Below, piece after piece: positions 9,104 to 18,062 of a stretch of DNA of 64,000 nt. The stretch lies in assembly GCA_039193195.1 (NCBI GenBank), contig JBCCWS010000004.1, positions 1-64,000 on the forward strand, read 5' to 3'. The notes under the pieces were generated by a model. It saw nothing but the letters and a program-made list of their open reading frames with translations. It had not been told where the DNA came from and made no database searches. Source of the DNA: Pseudomonadota bacterium (GTDB lineage Bacteria; Pseudomonadota; Gammaproteobacteria; Steroidobacterales; JBCBZW01). The position numbers and the translations under genes were made by a program. The stretch's first letter is position 1. The number at the start of each line of letters is the position of its first letter.

Positions 9104-9115
9104 AGGTATATCGGC

Positions 9116-10366
9116 TCAGCGGCTGTTGGCGAGTTGACTCAAGCGTGCGATGCGAATCGGGGCGGGAGGGTGGGAGTCGTAGAAGCGCGAGTGTGTCTCG
9201 TCCGGCGTCAGGGTGTTCGAGTTGTCCCGGTAGAGCTTCACCAGGGCTTCGATCAGCGCCGTGGGATCGGACTGCTCCGCCGCGTATTCGTCCGCCTCGA
9301 ACTCGTCTCTGCGCGAGAGGGCAGCGGTGATCGGCGTCATCGGGAAGGTGAAGACCGGAGAGATGACCAGCGCGAGGAGCAGGGCCAGCGCATCGGTCGG
9401 CACGGTGATCCCAAGCGCCGCCATCGCATCCGGTGACGCACGCAGCCAGCCGATCAAGGCTAAGCCAACTAGGGTCATAGCGAAGCTTTTCATTAGGCGT
9501 TTGCGCACGTGCTGACGGCGGAAATGCCCAAGTTCGTGGGCCAGTACGGCCTCGATCTCCTGACCGTTGAGGGACTCGAGTAGCGTGTCGAAGAAGACGA
9601 TGCGCTTGTTATTGCCCATGCCGGTAAAGTAGGCGTTTCCGTGGCTGGAGCGGCGTGAGCCGTCCATTACGAAAACACCCTGGCTCTTGAACCCGCACCG
9701 CTGCAGGAGCGATTCGATTTGCGCCTTCAGGCCAGCGTCCGTGAGTTCGGTGAAGCGGTTGAACAGGGGAGCGATGAACGCCGGGTACAGGTAGAACAGT
9801 GCGAGGCTGAACGCCACCCACACAACCCACGCGTACAACCACCACAGGCTGCCTGCCGCGGCCATCAGCCACAGCACCACAGCGATCATGGGCGTGCCGA
9901 GCACCGCCATCAAAACGAGCGACTTGAGTTGATCGGAAATGAACAGGCTCGGGGTCATGCGGTTAAACCCAAAGCGCGCCTCGATGCGGAAGGTGCGCCA
10001 GATCGCTAGGGGCAATTCGAGCGCAGACATCGCGATGAAGGCCAACAAGGTCACCAAGGTGCCCGTCAGCAGGGGGCCCAGACTGAGGGCGGAGACGAGC
10101 GAGTGCACGAGCATCAGGCCACCGCCGAGGGTCCACAGGAGCAGCAGTATCGCGTCCACCAAGGTACCGACGCGGCTGAGGCGCGTGGTGGCCATCGTGT
10201 AGTCCGCGGCCTTGTGGTGCTGTTCGAGGGAGATCGTGTCGTCGAAGGGGGCTGGGACACGTTCGCGACCGCGGCGTACGGCGGCGATCTGTCGGCTGCT
10301 GAGCCACAGGCGCACGATAGTGGTGGCGGCTAGCAGGGCCAGGAAAAGGGGCGTCATCCAGTGCAT
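9116..10366 (-). CDS. M48 family (Ste24/CAAX-like) membrane zinc metalloprotease
   Basis: 416 residues with several N-terminal transmembrane helices corresponding to the Ste24-type N-terminal domain (LFLALLAATTIVRLWLSS; LVDAILLLLWTLGGGLML). The zinc site is VLAHELGHFRRQH (HExxH, residues about 280), with the third ligand Glu probably in RRDEFEADEYAA. Further membrane helices flank the site. Bacterial members are thought to degrade misfolded membrane proteins; the physiological substrate here is unknown. First gene of a two-gene unit with rsgA, divergent from orn. Confidence 0.9.
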   Translation of the reverse strand: MHWMTPLFLALLAATTIVRLWLSSRQIAAVRRGRERVPAPFDDTISLEQHHKAADYTMATTRLSRVGTLVDAILLLLWTLGGGLMLVHSLVSALSLGPLLTGTLVTLLAFIAMSALELPLAIWRTFRIEARFGFNRMTPSLFISDQLKSLVLMAVLGTPMIAVVLWLMAAAGSLWWLYAWVVWVAFSLALFYLYPAFIAPLFNRFTELTDAGLKAQIESLLQRCGFKSQGVFVMDGSRRSSHGNAYFTGMGNNKRIVFFDTLLESLNGQEIEAVLAHELGHFRRQHVRKRLMKSFAMTLVGLALIGWLRASPDAMAALGITVPTDALALLLALVISPVFTFPMTPITAALSRRDEFEADEYAAEQSDPTALIEALVKLYRDNSNTLTPDETHSRFYDSHPPAPIRIARLSQLANSR

Positions 10367-10569
10367 CGTTGGGTAGTGTCCTAGCTCGTTGATTAGCTTC
10401 GCGTTCGAGACCGTCTGGGCGTGTCGTTGGGCCCCGATGGTAGTGGTATTCCCCTACTGCGCTCAAGATTTCCGCGCTAGACAGGGTGGAGGTGTGGGCG
10501 CCCGCGCGTGTTTGCAAGAGTGGCGCAAGCATAGGCGCTCGGGCGGCTGCGCTGCTAGACTCCTATCGT

Positions 10570-11124
10570 ATGGTAGCAAGCCCTGAAAACCTGATCTGGA
10601 TAGACCTGGAAATGACCGGTCTCGACACCGTGAATGACCAGATCATCGAAATCGCGACCGTGGTCACCGATAAGCACCTCGGGCTGATCGCCGAAGGTCC
10701 TGTCCTCGCCATTCACCAGCCCGACGAGGTGCTGGAGGGAATGGACGATTGGAACAAGCGCACGCATGGGGAATCGGGTCTCCTCGATCGCGTGCGTGCG
10801 AGCACGACCACTCCGCAAGAGGCTCAGGACCAAACCCTGGACTTTCTGCGCCAACTCGTGCCCCCCCGTAACTCTCCCATGTGTGGCAGCAGTATCTGCC
10901 AGGACCGGCGCTTCATGGCCCGTCTAATGCCCGATCTCGAGCGCTTCTTTCACTACCGAAACCTTGATGTGAGCACGCTCAAAGAGCTAGCCAAGCGCTG
11001 GGCACCGGACATGGCTGTCCGCTTTGAAAAGCGCGCACCGCACGTGGCCCTGGACGACATCCGCGAGTCTATCCGAGAGCTTCGCTTCTATCGGGAGCAC
11101 TTCATCTCGCTGCCCAACAACTAG
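10570..11124 (+). CDS. orn: Oligoribonuclease (3'-5' exoribonuclease)
   Basis: A DEDDh exonuclease of 184 residues that degrades 2-5-nt RNAs and pGpG, finishing cyclic-di-GMP turnover. Catalytic acids appear in [10 protein letters not shown], in the middle motif [20 protein letters not shown], and in the C-terminal [14 protein letters not shown] (the His general base and last Asp). The ATG at 10570 gives the expected N-terminus; a longer frame upstream lacks similarity. Its presence is relevant to the PilZ protein in this window, which presumably reads c-di-GMP. Confidence 0.96.
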   Translation: MVASPENLIWIDLEMTGLDTVNDQIIEIATVVTDKHLGLIAEGPVLAIHQPDEVLEGMDDWNKRTHGESGLLDRVRASTTTPQEAQDQTLDFLRQLVPPRNSPMCGSSICQDRRFMARLMPDLERFFHYRNLDVSTLKELAKRWAPDMAVRFEKRAPHVALDDIRESIRELRFYREHFISLPNN

Positions 11125-11153
11125 CTCGTCTCGACGGCTGTGAGATCCAGCGA

Positions 11154-11762
11154 ATGAAACCGTTCGCCCCCGCCTGCGAGCGAAACCGCGACCCCATACT
11201 CGAGAAATTGCGCCCGACTCTTGCGCAATGGGTCAGGCCGCGTGTACTTGAAATTGGGTCAGGCACGGGGCAGCACGGCGTCTACTTCGCGGCGGCCCTG
11301 CCGCACCTCACGTGGATTATGAGCGATCGACGCGAAAACCACGCGGGCATTGAGGCGTGGCGTGAGGAAGCTGCTCTGGACAACGTCGAGGGGCCACACG
11401 TGCTTGACGTCGCCGACTTCGAAGCGGCGTTTCGACCTGCCGTGGAGGCGGTGTACAGCGCCAATACGGCCCATATCATGAGCTGGAAGCAGGTCACTCA
11501 GATGGTCTCGCTGGCGTCGAGAAGTCTACTGTCCGGCGGGGTATTTCTTCTGTACGGCCCCTTCAAGCGCGGCGGTGAACACACGAGTGAGGGCAACGAG
11601 CGCTTCGACGGCGCCTTGCGCGAGTCTGCTCCCCACATGGGTATCCGTGATCTAGAGGCCCTCGATGCGCTGGCGGCGAAGGCCCAGCTCCATTGCGAGG
11701 AAGTCCACCAAATGCCGGCCAATAACTTGCTCGTTCGCTGGCGCTCGGCGGGCAGCGCCTAA
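11154..11762 (+). CDS. DUF938 family SAM-dependent methyltransferase
   Basis: 202 residues. The N-terminus KPFAPACERNRDPILEKL and SAM motif I VLEIGSGTGQHGVYFAAALP match the DUF938 family of class I methyltransferases. The substrate is unknown in the family. It begins 29 bases after the orn stop and may be cotranscribed. Its stop codon overlaps that of the convergent efflux adaptor by 4 bases. Confidence 0.88.
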   Translation: MKPFAPACERNRDPILEKLRPTLAQWVRPRVLEIGSGTGQHGVYFAAALPHLTWIMSDRRENHAGIEAWREEAALDNVEGPHVLDVADFEAAFRPAVEAVYSANTAHIMSWKQVTQMVSLASRSLLSGGVFLLYGPFKRGGEHTSEGNERFDGALRESAPHMGIRDLEALDALAAKAQLHCEEVHQMPANNLLVRWRSAGSA

Positions 11763-12895
11763 CCTTCCTCGCTGACCTCTACCGCGGCGGGACCGAGCGG
11801 TTCCGGGGCGGCCAGCACCCGTACCTTGGTGCCGGGCATGAGGCGTTCGGCACCACGCACTACCACCCGGTCCCCAGGCTGCAGGTCGCCAGTGACGGCG
11901 ATCAGAGCCCCATCCGAGAGCCCGGTGCCGACATCCACACGTTCCGCTGTGTCATCGGCGTTGACGCGCATGACATAGGTATCTTCCTGGCGCAACACCA
12001 GGGCATCGCGCGGCACGGCCAAGACCTCCTGGGGCACCGACACCGGCACTTGCAGCACTACTGCTTGCGCGATCAACCAATCCTCGGCGGGCACGTCGAT
12101 GCGCATCTCGTACATGTGACGGGTGGAGTCTCCGAATGGCACGATCGTGCGTACGAGGCCGTCGCCCCGACGCCCCGTCTCGTCAGCGACCTTCACGTTG
12201 CCACCCACGTAGAGATAGCGCGCGGCGGTGACGGTGGTTTGCGACACGATCTCGATGCGCTCGTTGCCGACCACCCGCAGCACCTGGTCGCCGACCGCCA
12301 CCCGTTCGCCCGGATTGACGAACCGTTGGGTGATCGTGCCGCCGAAGGGTGCCCGCAACGCGGCCCGGTCGAGGTTGATCTGGTTCTGCGCCAGGCGCGC
12401 ATCGATCACATCGCGATCGCGGGCGGAGACGTCGCGTTGGGATCGCGTGTCGTCGAGCTCTCGCTCCGCCGCCACGTTGGTCGCGGCCAACGTGGTGAGG
12501 CGGTCTACTTCGCGCTCGAGAAAGGCTAGCTGGCTTTCGGCGCGGGCGCGTTCCGCGTTGATCTGGGCCCGTTCTTGGCGCAGCAGGGCGTCGTCCACCT
12601 GGGCGATGACATCGCCGGCCGATACGCGATCGCCCACCTCGGCAAGGCTCACTAATCGGCCTGCTGCCTCTGCCGCGAGGCGGGTGTCATCGCGGCTTAT
12701 CACCGATCCAGGCACGGGAATCGTGGGTGCCAGGGAGGTGATCTGTGCGCGCTCCACACGCACCGGCGGCGGCGGAAACCCCTCTGGAGGCTGCCCCTGA
12801 GCGAGTGAGCTCGGCGCCGCCATCACCAGCAACAGGGACAGCGTGCCGCTCGCCGTCCGGCGAGGGCAGTCGGTGCAAAAGGTAGCTTCGGTCAT
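11759..12895 (-). CDS. RND efflux periplasmic adaptor subunit (membrane fusion protein)
   Basis: 378 residues with an N-terminal signal peptide (hydrophobic segment GTLSLLLVMAAPSSLAQG). The order is typical of AcrA/MexA-like adaptors: a lipoyl half-motif (GRLVSLAEVGDRVSAGDVIAQVD), an alpha-helical hairpin of about 75 residues, the second lipoyl half (LRAPFGGTITQRFVNPGERV), then beta-barrel and membrane-proximal domains. It would bridge the inner-membrane pump to an outer-membrane channel. The ATG overlaps the stop of the upstream permease gene (ATGA). Here the permease precedes the adaptor, the reverse of the acrAB order. No TolC-like gene is present. Confidence 0.9.
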   Translation of the reverse strand: MTEATFCTDCPRRTASGTLSLLLVMAAPSSLAQGQPPEGFPPPPVRVERAQITSLAPTIPVPGSVISRDDTRLAAEAAGRLVSLAEVGDRVSAGDVIAQVDDALLRQERAQINAERARAESQLAFLEREVDRLTTLAATNVAAERELDDTRSQRDVSARDRDVIDARLAQNQINLDRAALRAPFGGTITQRFVNPGERVAVGDQVLRVVGNERIEIVSQTTVTAARYLYVGGNVKVADETGRRGDGLVRTIVPFGDSTRHMYEMRIDVPAEDWLIAQAVVLQVPVSVPQEVLAVPRDALVLRQEDTYVMRVNADDTAERVDVGTGLSDGALIAVTGDLQPGDRVVVRGAERLMPGTKVRVLAAPEPLGPAAVEVSEEG

Positions 12896-15800
12896 AGGGA
12901 GGAGTGCCTCTCAGCGTAGGACTCACGCAAGGGGCCACCGCTCGTGCTGTTGTTCGTGGGCTCAGTATCGGGTGCCATTCGCGCCTCGCCGATGCGCAGC
13001 AGGCTCGGCAAGAGAATCAGGGTGAAGACGGTAGAGACGGTCATGCCGCCGACGATCACCGCCGCTAAACCACGGTACAGCTCCGTGCCGGGCCCAGGTA
13101 TCAACAGTAGGGGAAGCATACCAAATAGGCTGGTTAGGGTACTCATGAGGATCGGGCGCAAGCGCAGGCGTACGGCCTGCGCCACGGAGTTTCGCCGGGT
13201 CATGCCGTCGCGTTCAGACATGCGTGTTTGATGCACGAGCAGGATCGCGTTGTTCACCACCAAGCCGAGCAGCGTGATGAAGCCGATCATTGTCATTAGG
13301 TCCATCGGCTGGAACACGAAGAAGTTTGTGATGCGTAAGGCTACGACGCCGCCCACGGTAGCCAGTGGCAAGGCGAGTATGACCAGCACGCTGTCGCGGA
13401 AGGACCGAAACAGCGCTGCCATCAGCAGGAACAGGATGGCCACGGCGAGGGTAAAGCTGCGGGCCATGTTGCCGAGGGCGATGGCGAGCTCATCGGCGCT
13501 ACCGTAGTAGGTGACCTCGCCATCTTCAGGCAGCTGGCTGCGAATCACTGGGTCGATTTCTTCCTGCAGCACCGCGAGGGCTTCCTCGAGGGAGACATCC
13601 GGTGGAGTGACCGCGAGGGTGACAGAGCGTCGGCGATCGACTCGGCGAATTTCGCTGGGGCCGGACGTGCGTTCGATCGTAACCACCTCGTTGAGGGCAG
13701 TAACCCCTGCAGCCGGCGTCTGCAGGGGAGTGGCAGCCAAGGTCTCGGGGGTAGCCCAGTCCGACCCACGGAGCACGACGTCGTAGCTCTTCTCGCCATC
13801 GAAGTAGTCGCCAACAAACAGACCATCGCCAAGGGCACGGACCACATCGGCGACGTTCTTACGATCCCATCCGACCTCGGCGATGCGCCGATCGTTTGGC
13901 ACCATGCGTAGCTCGGGTTCGGCGAACTCAAGGCCAGGGATTGGTCGCACTTGGGAGCCGGGGATAGCCTGCTGAATGGCCCCTAGGCCCGCGCCAGCTG
14001 CGGCAAAGGTCGCTTCGATGTCCCGGGACTGGATGGTCACCTCAATCTCGCGCCCACCGCCAAGTCGATCGAATATCGACGAGCGTTGGGCGAAGGCGAT
14101 CGTATCCGGTAGATCTTCGAATACCGTAGTGTTTACCGCTTCGATCAACGCATCGGAGTCCTTAGGGTCCGTTGCGCGCATACCGAAAAATCCAAAGTTC
14201 CCAAACAGGCCAAGAAAGTAGTTCCGCATCTGCGGTTGGGCTTCACCGGTGAGGAAGCGGCTCATGCGCTCATTGACGACATCAACGAACTCCGTCTCCG
14301 TGGTGTCGATGCTCTGCCCGGGCGGCGGCAGGATGAAGCCGAAGGCGAAGTTCATCTGGCCTTCGGGCAAGTAGTCCGCTTCGGGCTTGAGCCAGACCGT
14401 CAGGCCGATCGCAACGCTGACTAGCGCGGCGATCCAGAAGTAGCGTCTGCGCGGTGTGTCCGTAAGCGCCATCACCGTGCGCGAGCCGCGGTCCCACCAA
14501 CTCGAGTGGGGGTCGGTGAGCTGCACCTTGCGCAGCCACGTCGTGGCGGCGGTGGGTATGATCGTGATGGCGATGAGCAGTGAGGTGACCACCGCCACGG
14601 CGAGGGTGAAGGCCAGATCCGCGAATAGCTGCCCCGCAACGTCGCGCAGGAACAAGATGGGCAGGAAGATGGCCACCGTGGTGGCGGTGGAGGCCACGAG
14701 AGCGGCCCATACCTGCGCCGCGCCATCGTGGGCGGCGTCTGCACTGGATTTTCCCTGCTCACGCAGGCGCACGATGTTCTCCAGCACCACGATCGCGGCG
14801 TCCAGCACCATCCCCATCGCGAACGCAAGGCCAGCGAGGGAGATGATGTTTAGCGTGCGACCGGAGAACTGCAGGGCGGTGAAGGCGAAGAACAGGGACA
14901 CCGGGATGGCGAGGGCGACGATCACCGTCGGTCTCAGCTTGCGCATGAACCACCACAGAATCACCACGGCCAGGGTGATGCCGAGAAGCAGATTGGTGCG
15001 CAGCATGCTGATCGAGGATTCGATGTACACGGTCTCGTCGTAGACCTGTCGGATGAACATGCCGCGGCGACCGACGGGGCCGTCGTTGAGGGACTGAACG
15101 GTATCCTTCAGTCCCCGCATCACCTCCAACACGTTCACGCCGGTCTGTGGTTGCGCGTTAAAGGCGATCGAGGGGCCGCCGTTTTGGCTCAGAATCCCGC
15201 TCCGATCGACCAGCGTGCGTTCGACCTTGGCGATGTCGCGCAGGCGTACGGGCGAGCCGTCGGCCCAGTCCAACACCAGTTCACCGAATCCCTCTAAGCT
15301 CGGTTTGCCCGCGAAGCGTAGGGTGTATTGACGGCGAAAGACCTCGCTGAAGCCACCGGAGGTGTCGTTGTTACCACCGGTAAGGGCAGCGAGGGCGGGG
15401 ATCTCGATGCCGTAAGCTGCTGCCTTGTAGGGATCGAAGGTGATGCGAACCTCCGAGGGTCGACCACCGAAGGCGGATGAGCTGGAGATGCCTGGCACGC
15501 GCTCGATGGCGGTCACGATCACATCGTCCACGAAGTCCTGCTGGGCTGCCATGTCGATGGTCTGCCCCGGCAGGGGACGCACAGCAAACCACGCGATGGC
15601 GTTGCGGTTCTCATCCTGGCCAACGTTGATGATGGGTTCATCGACGTCCGCCGGGTAGCTCGGCACCCGGTTAAGGCGGTTCATCACCTCGATGAGTGCT
15701 CGGTCGATCTCGACGTCTATGTCGAAGACAAGATCGATGTTGGCGTTGCCTCGGCTCGCCGAAGAGGTCATCCGCTTAAGTCCCGGCAGTCCGCGCATCG

Positions 15801-16008
15801 CGTCCTCTTGGGGCTCGATGATCTCCGATTCCACCTCCTCCGGCGCCGCCGCGCGCCAGAAGGTCTGGATCTGAATGCGCGGGGTTTCCACTGTGGGAAT
15901 CATCTGTACGGGCAGGCCGAACAGGCTGATGCTGCCGAACAGCAACACCATGAGCACGGCCACCACGACCGCAACGGGGTTGGAAAGTGCCTGCCGGGTG
16001 ATGACCAT
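12892..16008 (-). CDS. RND family efflux permease (AcrB-like)
   Basis: 1038 residues with the internal duplication of HAE1-type pumps: two sets of six transmembrane helices separated by large periplasmic loops. The N-terminus RQALSNPVAVVVAVLMVLLF is TM1. The TM4 region GMVLDAAIVVLENIVRLRE carries one of the two acidic proton-relay residues of AcrB, with Ala at the second position, a variation seen in many sub-families. The C-terminal repeat has MMTMIGFITLLGLVVNNAILLVH-like features. GAGG lies 7 bases before ATG. Forms an operon with the downstream adaptor; substrates (drugs, solvents, lipids) cannot be told from sequence. Confidence 0.92.
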   Translation of the reverse strand: MVITRQALSNPVAVVVAVLMVLLFGSISLFGLPVQMIPTVETPRIQIQTFWRAAAPEEVESEIIEPQEDAMRGLPGLKRMTSSASRGNANIDLVFDIDVEIDRALIEVMNRLNRVPSYPADVDEPIINVGQDENRNAIAWFAVRPLPGQTIDMAAQQDFVDDVIVTAIERVPGISSSSAFGGRPSEVRITFDPYKAAAYGIEIPALAALTGGNNDTSGGFSEVFRRQYTLRFAGKPSLEGFGELVLDWADGSPVRLRDIAKVERTLVDRSGILSQNGGPSIAFNAQPQTGVNVLEVMRGLKDTVQSLNDGPVGRRGMFIRQVYDETVYIESSISMLRTNLLLGITLAVVILWWFMRKLRPTVIVALAIPVSLFFAFTALQFSGRTLNIISLAGLAFAMGMVLDAAIVVLENIVRLREQGKSSADAAHDGAAQVWAALVASTATTVAIFLPILFLRDVAGQLFADLAFTLAVAVVTSLLIAITIIPTAATTWLRKVQLTDPHSSWWDRGSRTVMALTDTPRRRYFWIAALVSVAIGLTVWLKPEADYLPEGQMNFAFGFILPPPGQSIDTTETEFVDVVNERMSRFLTGEAQPQMRNYFLGLFGNFGFFGMRATDPKDSDALIEAVNTTVFEDLPDTIAFAQRSSIFDRLGGGREIEVTIQSRDIEATFAAAGAGLGAIQQAIPGSQVRPIPGLEFAEPELRMVPNDRRIAEVGWDRKNVADVVRALGDGLFVGDYFDGEKSYDVVLRGSDWATPETLAATPLQTPAAGVTALNEVVTIERTSGPSEIRRVDRRRSVTLAVTPPDVSLEEALAVLQEEIDPVIRSQLPEDGEVTYYGSADELAIALGNMARSFTLAVAILFLLMAALFRSFRDSVLVILALPLATVGGVVALRITNFFVFQPMDLMTMIGFITLLGLVVNNAILLVHQTRMSERDGMTRRNSVAQAVRLRLRPILMSTLTSLFGMLPLLLIPGPGTELYRGLAAVIVGGMTVSTVFTLILLPSLLRIGEARMAPDTEPTNNSTSGGPLRESYAERHSSL

Positions 16009-16291
16009 GGATTTACCTCGCGCGCAGAACGCCTATTCTAGCGCGAGCAGTGTGACGACGCCTGCGATGCAGCACTAGTGGCGGCTAAGGAGATGCCGCA
16101 CGGCCAAGGTCGGTCGCGTAGCCGGCAGCCGCGGGGTGACCTCGGATGCAGGGGCTGGCACCCTTGAAACACTACTCGCCACGGGCCACAGGCCCCCAGG
16201 GAGACTTGCCTATGCGCCATCGTGATGACATGACCCCCGGTATTGGAGGGTCTTCGGCTGCGAGCAGTACTCGCTCGGTCCATCGAGGGCA

Positions 16292-17272
16292 GTGGTGGTG
16301 ACTGCTACTAAACTCCTTTTGGCCATCGGCGCGTTGGCGAGCACGGCCCTGAACGCACCGCAGGCCATGGCCGAGGAGGGCGAGGGCGGAGCGCCCGCCG
16401 CCGTTACCGCCGTGTCAGCCGGCGCGCCGCAAACGGATATCTACTTAGCGACCCTCGGCGGTGACGGCGATTACGTGCTGCTGGGACGCCCGCGCAACGT
16501 GACAGCTCGGGCTGGCTACGACAACCAGCCCGCCTTCTCGTCCGATGGCCGAGCTTTGTTCTACACGTCGATTCGTGAGGACGGACAGGCAGACATCTAC
16601 CGCCTTTCCCTCGTAGAAGAAGGCGCTCGACCCGTGCGGCTTACGACGACGCGGACCATGAGTGAATACTCGCCGACGCCGATGCCCGGGGGAGGCCTGT
16701 CCACCGTGCGCGTAGAGCCCGATGGCGCTCAACATCTCTGGCGCATTACCGGTGTCGGCACGGACGTCACGCGCCTGTTGCCGAGGCTCGACAACGTGGG
16801 CTATCACACGTGGGTGTCTGAGACGAGCCTGGCCCTATTCCTCGTCGCCGATCCCCTCGCCCTGGTGCTTGCCGACCGCGGGGACCGTACGCAGAGCGGG
16901 GGGGCGTCGCCCCTCACCCCTATCGCACAAGACATCGGTCGCGCGCTCGCCCGATCCGCCGACGGGCGCTACGTCGTCTTCGTCCAAACACACGACGCGC
17001 GCAACCCCGAGCTGCGACGGTACGAGGTGGCTACAGGTAAGGTGTCGACCTGGGCACCGATGGCGCCGGACGGAAGCGGTGACTTCGCGATCGATCCGGC
17101 GAGCGGCGCGGCCTTCACCGTGCTGGGCCAGACCCTGCTTCGCCTTGCGCCTGACCAGGTGCGGTGGTTGGCAGTGGGCGACCTCGCGGTCCCTGGCGGC
17201 GAGATCAACCGGTTGGCGATTTCGCCTCGGGGGGATCGTCTGGCGATCGTCGTCGCCGAAGCAGATCCCTAG
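16292..17272 (+). CDS. Exported beta-propeller (PD40/TolB-like) protein
   Basis: 326 residues with a signal peptide (LLLAIGALASTALNAPQAMA). The rest contains repeated WD40-like beta-propeller (PD40) blades, for example DNQPAFSSDGRALFYTSIREDGQADIYRL and related segments around SADGRYVVFVQTH and ISPRGDRLAIVV. Such proteins bind peptides or partners in the periplasm or carry lyase or peptidase functions, but no catalytic domain follows here. Three consecutive GTG codons (16292, 16295, 16298) could be the start; GAGGG at 16285 favours 16295 or 16298. Divergent from the efflux pair and convergent with the next gene. Confidence 0.72.
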   Translation: MVVTATKLLLAIGALASTALNAPQAMAEEGEGGAPAAVTAVSAGAPQTDIYLATLGGDGDYVLLGRPRNVTARAGYDNQPAFSSDGRALFYTSIREDGQADIYRLSLVEEGARPVRLTTTRTMSEYSPTPMPGGGLSTVRVEPDGAQHLWRITGVGTDVTRLLPRLDNVGYHTWVSETSLALFLVADPLALVLADRGDRTQSGGASPLTPIAQDIGRALARSADGRYVVFVQTHDARNPELRRYEVATGKVSTWAPMAPDGSGDFAIDPASGAAFTVLGQTLLRLAPDQVRWLAVGDLAVPGGEINRLAISPRGDRLAIVVAEADP

Positions 17273-17291
17273 CGGGGGATCTGAAGGGCCC

Positions 17292-18062
17292 TTAGGTGTC
17301 GGACTCCGGGGGCGTTCGCTGACCCTCTCGGTAGCGTTTCTCGACGGCGTCGAGCATACGGTCGATCGTATGCTTGGCGCGCGCCGTGACGCCCCCGCGC
17401 TGATACTGCTCCTGCAGGCGACTCTCGAGCGCCCCGATGAGATCGTCGATGGACTCAGCGTCGACGTTTTTCTGATCTTCGTTGCTCCAGCGCGAATCGC
17501 TATACCAGGTTCGCGGCTGTTCCGGCAGACGAGGCGGCTGCGAGTTCTCTCGGTGCTGATCGGGAGCTTCTTGCGTGCCCACCGGTGAGGGTGGCCGTCG
17601 ATAGTAACGCCGATGCTCGGCCTCACGAGCCCGTTCGGACGGCGCCTGAGACTGCGCCTCGCCCACGCGACGGGCGGCGCTGAACAGATCGATCCAACGC
17701 TCCGTTCGCCGGCCGAGGTGCAGCAGGTCGTAGAACCACTCGTGGCGACCGAGAGCTAGGCCGGCAATGGCGGCGATCAGGGACAGGGGACTTAGCAGCA
17801 CGTCGCGCAATCCATCCACCACCAACTTCACCTGAAAAGCCGCGGCATCTCGCAGTAGGCCCCAGCGACCGGGTAGTGCGAGGTACTCCGGGTCGTCCTC
17901 GTCTGCTAGCTCAGCATCGGGGCGCTCTTTGGCCGCAAGCGGAGTCGGTAGCACGGCGCCTTCCGCCGCGGATTCGCCCGCCGCGTGACTATGCGCGCTA
18001 TCCTCCGGAGCACGGTCCTCGCCGCGACCGGCTGTCGCATCATCCGCCGGCCTTTCTGCCAT
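17292..18062 (-). CDS. Unknown membrane-associated protein overlapping ppsA
   Basis: 256 residues, family not recognised. An acidic, low-complexity N-terminus (1-60) is followed by [25 protein letters not shown] and a probable membrane segment [18 protein letters not shown] (about residues 88-106), then a charged, Arg/Glu-rich C-terminal half with a likely helix near 205-245. The ATG lies 23 bases inside the 3' end of ppsA in another frame, so translation is probably coupled to PEP synthase. No catalytic motif is visible. Confidence 0.72.
   Translation of the reverse strand: MAERPADDATAGRGEDRAPEDSAHSHAAGESAAEGAVLPTPLAAKERPDAELADEDDPEYLALPGRWGLLRDAAAFQVKLVVDGLRDVLLSPLSLIAAIAGLALGRHEWFYDLLHLGRRTERWIDLFSAARRVGEAQSQAPSERAREAEHRRYYRRPPSPVGTQEAPDQHRENSQPPRLPEQPRTWYSDSRWSNEDQKNVDAESIDDLIGALESRLQEQYQRGGVTARAKHTIDRMLDAVEKRYREGQRTPPESDT

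Noticed and set aside
8176-9137. Plus-strand ORFs opposite rsgA
   Set aside because: Arg/Pro/Ser-rich shadows of the real minus-strand gene, as are many frames opposite the RND, ppsA, ppk1 and CRTAC1 genes.
12892-16008. Missing second Asp in TM4 as a sign of an inactive pump
   Set aside because: Asp-Ala or Asp-Asn at this place is common in several RND sub-families, so inactivity cannot be claimed.
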